The notes under the pieces are model-generated. The model was given only the letters and a program-made list of their open reading frames with translations, did not search any database and had not been told where the DNA came from. 10,238 nucleotides of DNA from Acidimicrobiales bacterium. GTDB taxonomy: Bacteria; Actinomycetota; Acidimicrobiia; Acidimicrobiales; Poriferisodaliceae. This document shows, in pieces, positions 5,268 to 10,238 of the stretch. Each line of letters opens with the position of its first letter. Position 1 is the first letter of the stretch. The position numbers and the translations under genes were made by a program. Location of the stretch: contig JAHDHM010000101.1 in the NCBI GenBank assembly GCA_020631315.1, positions 1-10,238 of the forward strand. Direction: 5' to 3'.

Positions 5268-6596
5268 GTGGATCTTCGTGAGTTGCGATTGGCGCTACGG
5301 CGTCACTGGGTGGCCGCGCTCATCGCGTTCGACATCGTGATCCTCGTCGGGCTGGCCGCCGCGTACCTTCCTGAGCGTCAGTACACCGCACAGGTCGAGC
5401 TGGTGGCGCAGATCAAGCCGGCCGCGAACGCGAGCCCCGAGGAGGCTGCGCGCGCCGTCGCCTTCGACCTCCCGACGGTGGTCGAGCTGGTGGAGTCACG
5501 TTCGGCGGCAGCCGAGGCGGGCGCGAACTTGCCCGGCGCCTACCAGGAGCTGTCGCTCGACGTCGAGGCGTCGGTCGTGACCAGCGTGTTCTTCATCGAG
5601 GTGACCACCGCAGACCCGGATGCTGCGGCCGCCTGGGCATCGGCCCTCGGCGACTGGACGTCCGCGCTGAAGGCGGACAACTTCTTCTACGACCTCGTGC
5701 TCGTCGACGAGCCCCTCGTGCCGACGTCGCCGTCCAGCCCTCAGACGATCCCGATCATCCTCGCAGCGACCGTGCTCGGCCTCGTCAGCGCCGTGTTCGT
5801 CGCTCTCGTCGCCGGTCGTGTCCGCGAAGCGTTCGACTCCACCGAGACGATCCGCGAACGGCTCGGTACCTCGGTCTTGGCCGAGATCCCGGCAACCCGT
5901 AGTCTTCGCCGCTCGACGCAACCCGTGGTCTCCATCCTCGACAACGGGGCGATCCCCGAGCTCGTCGAGGTCTTCCAGAGTCTGCGAACCTCGGTCGAGA
6001 TCCAGATCGCGCACCACGACGTCAAGACCATCGCCATCACGTCCTTCCGGGCAGGCGAAGGCAAGTCCACGGTCTCCGCTGGCTTGGCATGGTCCCTCGC
6101 CGCCGTCGGTCACCAGGTGACGATGATCGATGCCGACCTTCGTCGGCCGGCACTGCACCACCGTCTCGGACTACCGCTCGGCCCCGGCCTCGCCGACATC
6201 AACAGTGACGACATGTCGCACCTCGTGCAGCCGACCCCGATCCGAGGCCTCAGCTTCTTGCCCGCCGGCCTGCCCGACGGTCGCCCGGGAGACCTGGTCC
6301 AGCTGACCCTGCCGCGCGCGATCAGCCATCTCTCCGAGAAGCCGGGGTTGATCGGTGTGGACTGCCCGCCGATCCGTGAGGTTGTCGAGACCGCGCTGAT
6401 CATGAAGCACGCCAAGTACGTGATCCTCGTGGTCGACGCCAGTACGTCGGAACTCCCGGAGATCGAGGCGGCAGTCGCACGCCTGCGGGAGAGCGGTGCG
6501 ATCCTGCTCGGTGTGGTCATCAACCGAGTTCGTCGTTCGCTGTTCGACCGGCGGTCCCCGTACTACGGCAAGACCACCATCGTCCGCGACGCTTGA
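5268..6596 (+). CDS. Wzz-type polysaccharide co-polymerase fused to a BY-kinase-like (CpsD/Wzc) ATPase
   Basis: A 442-residue inner-membrane protein expected to control polymer chain length and export. Helix 1 spans about residues 14-34, followed by an extracytoplasmic Wzz domain that is short for the family. A proline-rich Wzz signature (PTSPSSPQTIP) precedes helix 2 at 161-182. The cytoplasmic C-terminus has a BY-kinase-type nucleotide site: Walker A 'GEGKST' (263-268, Lys266), Walker A' 'MIDADLRRP' (Asp288, Asp290) and Walker B 'IGVDCPP' (Asp365). Fusion of both modules in one chain matches Wzc of Gram-negatives and many actinobacteria rather than the split CpsC/CpsD pairs of firmicutes. 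The tyrosine tail is minimal: only Tyr432 and Tyr433, nine residues from the end. The oligomerisation motif usually written EX2RX2R reads Glu234-X2-Gln237-X2-Arg240. The ligase-like gene follows 43 bp later on the same strand, probably in one operon. The assignment is secure; kinase activity is less so. Confidence 0.9.
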   Translation: MDLRELRLALRRHWVAALIAFDIVILVGLAAAYLPERQYTAQVELVAQIKPAANASPEEAARAVAFDLPTVVELVESRSAAAEAGANLPGAYQELSLDVEASVVTSVFFIEVTTADPDAAAAWASALGDWTSALKADNFFYDLVLVDEPLVPTSPSSPQTIPIILAATVLGLVSAVFVALVAGRVREAFDSTETIRERLGTSVLAEIPATRSLRRSTQPVVSILDNGAIPELVEVFQSLRTSVEIQIAHHDVKTIAITSFRAGEGKSTVSAGLAWSLAAVGHQVTMIDADLRRPALHHRLGLPLGPGLADINSDDMSHLVQPTPIRGLSFLPAGLPDGRPGDLVQLTLPRAISHLSEKPGLIGVDCPPIREVVETALIMKHAKYVILVVDASTSELPEIEAAVARLRESGAILLGVVINRVRRSLFDRRSPYYGKTTIVRDA

Positions 6597-6639
6597 TCGT
6601 CGGCGTGGCACCGGCACCGCACAGGTCAGGTGAGAAGCC

Positions 6640-8025
6640 GTGATCGCGCTCGGCGGCATCGCCGCCCTCATCGTCGGACTCATCGTCTTCAACAAGGTCA
6701 TCGAACTCGAACGCACTGGACGGTCGGTCACCGTCACCGGCTGGGCGCTCGCGATCGGCCTCGTCGACCTCATCGCGTTTCGGGACAACGCCAACGTGCC
6801 GGTCGGTGTCTTCCGCCTCCCGCTCGGCGCGTTCGACGTTCGTTGGCCCGACATCATCTTGCTCGTCGTACTCGGGGCCCGGGCGCTCAACAGGCGCATG
6901 CCCAGCCGGATCTCGGGCATCACGGCTGCCTGGGGTGCCTTCCTGGCGCTGTATCTCGCCGGTGGCGTGACCGGCTTCTTCTTCGGCAACTCGACACCGT
7001 TGATCATCTTCCAGGCTCGCGGTGCGCTGATGGCGATGGCGGGTCTGTTGCTGATCGCGACCACAGACGTCGACGAACTGATGGATCGCGACCGGGTGCG
7101 GCGGGGTGCTCGCGTGCTCGCTGTTGCGATCGTCGTCGGGTACGCGGCGCGATTCGCCATCGGTGGTGTGCCGCTCGGAGTGATCGGCTCACCTGAGTTC
7201 GGCTCGTTCGGCACGGACGCCGTCACCGTGTTCGCCGGTGTCGGCATGGTGCTCATGGCGTTGGCGATCGTCGAGAAGCGCGACTCGGCGCTGTACGCGG
7301 GTGTCGGGGTGCTGGCCATCTTCAGCACGGCGCTGGTGCTCCAGGGTGCGGCCCTGCTCGGCGCGTTCGTCGGGGGTGCCTGTGGACTGCTGTTCGTGCT
7401 CGGGCCGACCTTCCGCCGGCGACTCCGGCTCACCGGCACGCAGATCTCGTTGTTCGTCGTCGCGCTGATCACGCTCGCCGGCGTCGGCCTCTCGGCGACC
7501 GGCCAGGTCGAGCCGATCATCGAGGACGTCGAGCTGACCCTGTTCAGCCAGGAGCAGGTGGAGACCTCGACTGCTCGAGAGCTGCTCTGGTCCGACGCCG
7601 TCGAGACCATCCGTGAGTACCCGTTGTTCGGGCGCGGCCTCGGCTTCACGATCCCCATCCGCAACACCTGGCCGGAGCCGGTGACCTTCACGTCGCCGCA
7701 CAACGTTCCGCTGGAGGCGGCGACACGGTCGGGTCTGCCGGCGCTCGCCGTGTTGGTGTTCGCCAGTCTCACCACGCTCGCAGCTGCAGCGCGGGTGTGG
7801 CGGCGTCATCCCGATCCTCGAATCGCCGCCGTCGCCGTCGGCGCGGCCCTGGCGGTGACGAACTTCCTCGGCAAAGGCGCAGTCGAGTCGGTGTTCGACA
7901 AGCCGGTGTTGGCGCTCGGTCTCGGATTGTTCGTCGGCTTGATCGTCGCGTGTGTGGCGTCGACGGAACGTGCGCTCGAGGCGCTACGTCACGAACGCGA
8001 GCTCGACGCGATCACTCGTTCGTAG
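6640..8025 (+). CDS. O-antigen ligase / polymerase-like (Wzy_C family) membrane protein
   Basis: A 461-residue polytopic membrane protein with about a dozen hydrophobic segments and one large extracytoplasmic loop at about residues 290-360. Start is GTG 6640, with AGGTGA at 6628-6633 six bases upstream. The loop carries 'EYPLFGRGLGF' (Glu326 to about residue 336, including Arg332) and then 'SPHNVPLEAATRSGLPA'. The latter fits the WaaL-type motif H[NSQ]X9GXX[GTY] at His354, Asn355 and Gly365, except that the last position is Ala. Such proteins either polymerise undecaprenyl-linked repeat units (Wzy) or attach finished glycan to an acceptor (WaaL or cell-wall ligases); sequence alone does not separate these. 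Following the Wzz/BY-kinase gene by 43 bp favours polymerisation or export of the same polymer. Its last 37 bases overlap the 3' end of the oppositely oriented glycosyltransferase gene. Confidence 0.8.
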   Translation: MIALGGIAALIVGLIVFNKVIELERTGRSVTVTGWALAIGLVDLIAFRDNANVPVGVFRLPLGAFDVRWPDIILLVVLGARALNRRMPSRISGITAAWGAFLALYLAGGVTGFFFGNSTPLIIFQARGALMAMAGLLLIATTDVDELMDRDRVRRGARVLAVAIVVGYAARFAIGGVPLGVIGSPEFGSFGTDAVTVFAGVGMVLMALAIVEKRDSALYAGVGVLAIFSTALVLQGAALLGAFVGGACGLLFVLGPTFRRRLRLTGTQISLFVVALITLAGVGLSATGQVEPIIEDVELTLFSQEQVETSTARELLWSDAVETIREYPLFGRGLGFTIPIRNTWPEPVTFTSPHNVPLEAATRSGLPALAVLVFASLTTLAAAARVWRRHPDPRIAAVAVGAALAVTNFLGKGAVESVFDKPVLALGLGLFVGLIVACVASTERALEALRHERELDAITRS

Positions 8026-9224
8026 AGGTGCTCGATCCGGTCGAGCGGTGACTCGCCGCCGATCAGCTCGTCGATGCGCTTGCGGGCACGATCCTGCAAC
8101 TCCTCGACGCGGCCTTCGCTGGCGATGGAGTGGAGCGCGTCGGCGAGTTCTTCGTGTGCGTGGCGGGGCCGGCCCACAGAGATCTTCTCGGCTCCGTGAT
8201 CCCCGGCGAGGACCGAGCCGCCGGACCAGTCGAACACGACGCAGCCGGCGCCGAGCTGCATGGCTTCGGACAACGCCTGGCCCATGAGCTCCTGGAGCGA
8301 GGTGAACACGAACAGGTGGGTGTCGCGGATCGTGTCGAAGAGCTCCTCCTGCCCCACGTGACCGCGGAACCGGACGCGCTCGCCCAGATCGAGATCGGCC
8401 GCCAGCGTCTGGAGCTCCTCGAGGTCGGGGCCCGTGCCCATGACCTCGACGGTCGACCCGGCCAGACGGGAGTCGGCCATGGCGCGAAGGAGGATGGGAA
8501 GTCCCTTCGAGGGAACGAGACGGCCGACCCACGACATCCGCAGCGGCTCGCCGTCGATCCAGCGACGTGCGCCGATCTGGCCCGGCCCGATCGCAGGGTG
8601 GGGGAAGACCTGGGTCAAGGTCGTGACCTTCGCCGGGTAGCGATGCGTCATCTCGCTGTGGGTCAGCGTGCCCGCAGCGACGATCGTGTTCGAACGGCGC
8701 AACGTCAGCCGGACCAGAGGGTCCATGCGAGCGATGCGGATCGCGGTGTTGCGAATGGTCTCGCGGACGTGGGCACGCCAACCGAAGGTTCGAGCGAAGC
8801 CCGGCGGCAGCCGCTCGGAGCCGGCCATCGGGCCCATCGCGTAGGGGAGTCCGGACACGACGAGGCAGCTCGGCTGACGCCATGTTCCCGTGGTCACGTG
8901 ATGAGCGAGGTCGAACGACTCGGCCTTCGCCAAGCGGCGGACAGTGGGCATCGCACGCAGTTGCCAGGCGTACTGCGCCATCCGTTCGAAGCGTGCCTCG
9001 GTGCCGGACGCCGACTGGTCGACCAACGTGTCGACGTAGACGAAGCGGATGCGTCGCAGTGTCGGGTCGGCGTCGATCGCGGCGTCGATGTGCCCGCGCT
9101 GGGAAGACCCCGTCACCACCGTGACGTCATGTCGGGTGGACAGCTCGGTGGCCCACCACCAGCCATAGGCCTGTTCCGAGCCACTGTCGGGCCGGCAGTA
9201 CATCGCGGAGATCAAGACCTTCAT
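7989..9224 (-). CDS. GT4-family glycosyltransferase
   Basis: A 411-residue GT-B fold glycosyltransferase, probably cytoplasmic. It starts at ATG 9224 with 'MKVLISAMYCRPDSGSEQAYGWWW', in which the Gly-Ser-Glu turn replaces the common GGAE turn of the acceptor domain. The donor domain shows 'WVGRLVPSKGLPILL' with Arg235 and Lys240, then the retaining-enzyme EX7E motif at Glu312 and Glu320 in 'SLQELMGQALSEAM', and a C-terminal helix ending 'LYERVI'. The start overlaps the upstream gene's stop as ATGA (9221-9224), with AGGAG and AGGTGG sites lying inside the end of that gene. Translation of the two is therefore probably coupled. Its 3' end overlaps the ligase-like gene tail-to-tail by 37 bp. Substrate is unknown. 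Confidence 0.9.
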   Translation of the reverse strand: MKVLISAMYCRPDSGSEQAYGWWWATELSTRHDVTVVTGSSQRGHIDAAIDADPTLRRIRFVYVDTLVDQSASGTEARFERMAQYAWQLRAMPTVRRLAKAESFDLAHHVTTGTWRQPSCLVVSGLPYAMGPMAGSERLPPGFARTFGWRAHVRETIRNTAIRIARMDPLVRLTLRRSNTIVAAGTLTHSEMTHRYPAKVTTLTQVFPHPAIGPGQIGARRWIDGEPLRMSWVGRLVPSKGLPILLRAMADSRLAGSTVEVMGTGPDLEELQTLAADLDLGERVRFRGHVGQEELFDTIRDTHLFVFTSLQELMGQALSEAMQLGAGCVVFDWSGGSVLAGDHGAEKISVGRPRHAHEELADALHSIASEGRVEELQDRARKRIDELIGGESPLDRIEHLYERVIASSSRS

Positions 9225-10238
9225 CGCGCCACCTGCTCCTCGATGACCCGCTCGTAGAGGGCGATCGTGTTGGCCGCCGACGCGGCCCAGGTGTTGGCGT
9301 CGCCCTCAGCGGCGAGGCCGGAGCGAATCGTGCGCAACAGTGCCCGGTCTCGGTGCACCCGCTCGAGTGCCTGGGCGAACGCTGCCGGGTCCTCCGGCGG
9401 GACCAGGAGTGCGCTCTCTTCGTCTCTGAGGTCGTCGGAGAAGCCGCCGATCTCGGTGGCGACGATGCCGACGCCGTAGCCCGCCGCCTGGAACAACACG
9501 CCACTCGCGTCGATGTCGCGGTACGGCAGAGCGAGGACGTCGCAGTCGCGGAAGGCCTCTGCCACCTCGTCTTCGTCGAGGAAGCGGAGATCCCACTGGA
9601 CGACGTCGTCCAGTCCGAGGCGCGTCGCCTGCTCGTGTAGGGGAGTGGTGTCCATCAGGGGGCTGCCGGCGATGCGAACACGGATGTCGGCTCGCACGTC
9701 GTCGGGCAAGAGTGCCACTGCGTCGAGGAGTACGTCGACCCCCTTGTACGGACGAATTCGGCCGAAGGCCAGCACCCGCAACAGACCATCGTCGGGTGGG
9801 TCTCGACGTTCCACCGGCTCGACACCGTGTCGGCAGATCGCGATCGGCTGCTCCGGACGAGCTCGCCCGAGCATCTGCTGCTCGCTGTAGCGGGTGTGGA
9901 CCACGAGCGCGTCGACGTCGCGGATGCAGCGTTCCGTGCCCAGGCGTTGGGGCGACCAGTTGCTGACACCATGCAACGGGTTGGTGTCGTGGATCGTCAT
10001 CACGACGGGCATCGATCTCCGCGCCCAGCGGATGAACAACCAGTCCGCAGCCGGTACGACGAGCCACTGCACGTGGACGACGTCCGTCGGGTTCTTGCGG
10101 AGGTGGGCGGCGAGACGCAGCAGGTCGAGGCCGTGCTCGGGGATCTTCACCATCTGGCTGACGACGGTGTGGATCCGAGAACGAAGCGCCTCCGACCAGC
10201 GGTAGAAGTGGTGGCGTCGGACGAAGCCGTCCGCTGCC
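9221..10238 (-). CDS. GT4-family glycosyltransferase, N-terminus beyond the right edge
   Basis: A partial gene: 338 residues are visible and the reading frame stays open to the edge. The ATG at 10153 is probably not the start, because the in-frame codons above it read like protein ('DGFVRRHHFYRWSEALRSR') and a GT4 protein needs that first strand. Counting from the Met at 10153, 'DVVHVQW' (24-30) and 'MTIHDTNPLHG' (52-62) belong to the acceptor domain. 'CRHGVEP' (107-113) leads to the donor domain with 'FGRIRPYKGVD', including Arg132 and Lys137. Where other GT4 enzymes have EX7E, this one reads 'DIDASGVLFQAAG', so the distal Glu is Gln. It is the upstream partner of the next GT gene (ATGA overlap) in a minus-strand operon entering from the right. 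Function as a GT4 enzyme is secure; donor and acceptor are unknown. Confidence 0.88.
   Translation of the reverse strand, partial: AADGFVRRHHFYRWSEALRSRIHTVVSQMVKIPEHGLDLLRLAAHLRKNPTDVVHVQWLVVPAADWLFIRWARRSMPVVMTIHDTNPLHGVSNWSPQRLGTERCIRDVDALVVHTRYSEQQMLGRARPEQPIAICRHGVEPVERRDPPDDGLLRVLAFGRIRPYKGVDVLLDAVALLPDDVRADIRVRIAGSPLMDTTPLHEQATRLGLDDVVQWDLRFLDEDEVAEAFRDCDVLALPYRDIDASGVLFQAAGYGVGIVATEIGGFSDDLRDEESALLVPPEDPAAFAQALERVHRDRALLRTIRSGLAAEGDANTWAASAANTIALYERVIEEQVAR

Noticed and set aside
4241..5281. 346-codon plus-strand open frame opposite the first glycosyltransferase
   Set aside because: No recognisable motif, and it would run through the divergent promoter gap and the ribosome site of the Wzz/BY-kinase gene. 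The minus-strand GT4 frame is convincing.
6630..7196. 188-codon plus-strand frame starting ten bases before the ligase gene
   Set aside because: It is very Arg-rich, in another frame of the ligase-like gene, and lacks the membrane segments seen in the chosen frame.
6171..7775. 534-codon open frame on the minus strand opposite the BY-kinase and ligase genes
   Set aside because: It is antisense to two well-supported genes, is rich in Ser/Arg/Thr/Pro with no domain or hydrophobic core, and its openness is expected from GC-rich third-position bias.
8130..9257. 375-codon plus-strand open frame opposite the GT4 gene
   Set aside because: The composition is His/Arg/Gly/Asp rich without motifs, and the minus-strand frame has intact glycosyltransferase signatures. 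It is a shadow frame.

Overview
The window is a GC-rich stretch from what is probably an actinobacterium, most likely of the Acidimicrobiia (Ilumatobacter-like). This rests on strong GC bias at third codon positions, GTG starts with purine-rich ribosome sites, Thr/Pro/Ala linkers, and a secreted protein ending in 'GYW..sDGgvFaFG' repeats, which I associate with that group. The taxonomic call is an inference. No rRNA, tRNA, CRISPR array, transposase or phage gene is visible.

Layout from left to right. Positions 1-165 hold the end of an upstream unit: a 19-bp tandem repeat running off the left edge, then a strong hairpin terminator. A membrane-anchored DUF4012 protein follows (166-1926, +). A 229-bp regulatory gap carries a candidate promoter, an inverted pair of 13-bp motifs and a 10-bp hairpin. 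It leads into a secreted GH26-like glycoside hydrolase (2156-4057, +) with a Thr/Pro linker and six C-terminal repeats that probably form a beta-propeller. A GT4-type glycosyltransferase (4067-5176, -) converges on it with a 9-bp gap. A 91-bp divergent promoter region separates that gene from a two-gene plus-strand unit: a Wzz/Wzc-like co-polymerase fused to a BY-kinase-type ATPase (5268-6596) and a polytopic O-antigen ligase/polymerase-like protein (6640-8025). Two more GT4 genes on the minus strand (7989-9224 and 9221-10238, the latter cut by the right edge) are translationally coupled by an ATGA overlap. The first of these overlaps the ligase gene tail-to-tail by 37 bp.

Taken together this is part of a cell-surface or exopolysaccharide locus. 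The three glycosyltransferases would build the repeat unit on the cytoplasmic side. The Wzz/BY-kinase protein would control chain length and export, and the Wzy/WaaL-like protein would polymerise or attach the chain outside. The GH26-like enzyme is a plausible secreted trimming or remodelling enzyme. The DUF4012 protein has no established function but commonly sits among such genes. An initiating phosphoglycosyltransferase, a flippase and an export channel are not in the window and may lie beyond its edges.

Nothing here is a clearly new system. The items most worth a second look are the hydrolase-propeller protein and its leader region, the paired TACTCT elements between the divergent genes, and the departures from consensus in the BY-kinase.
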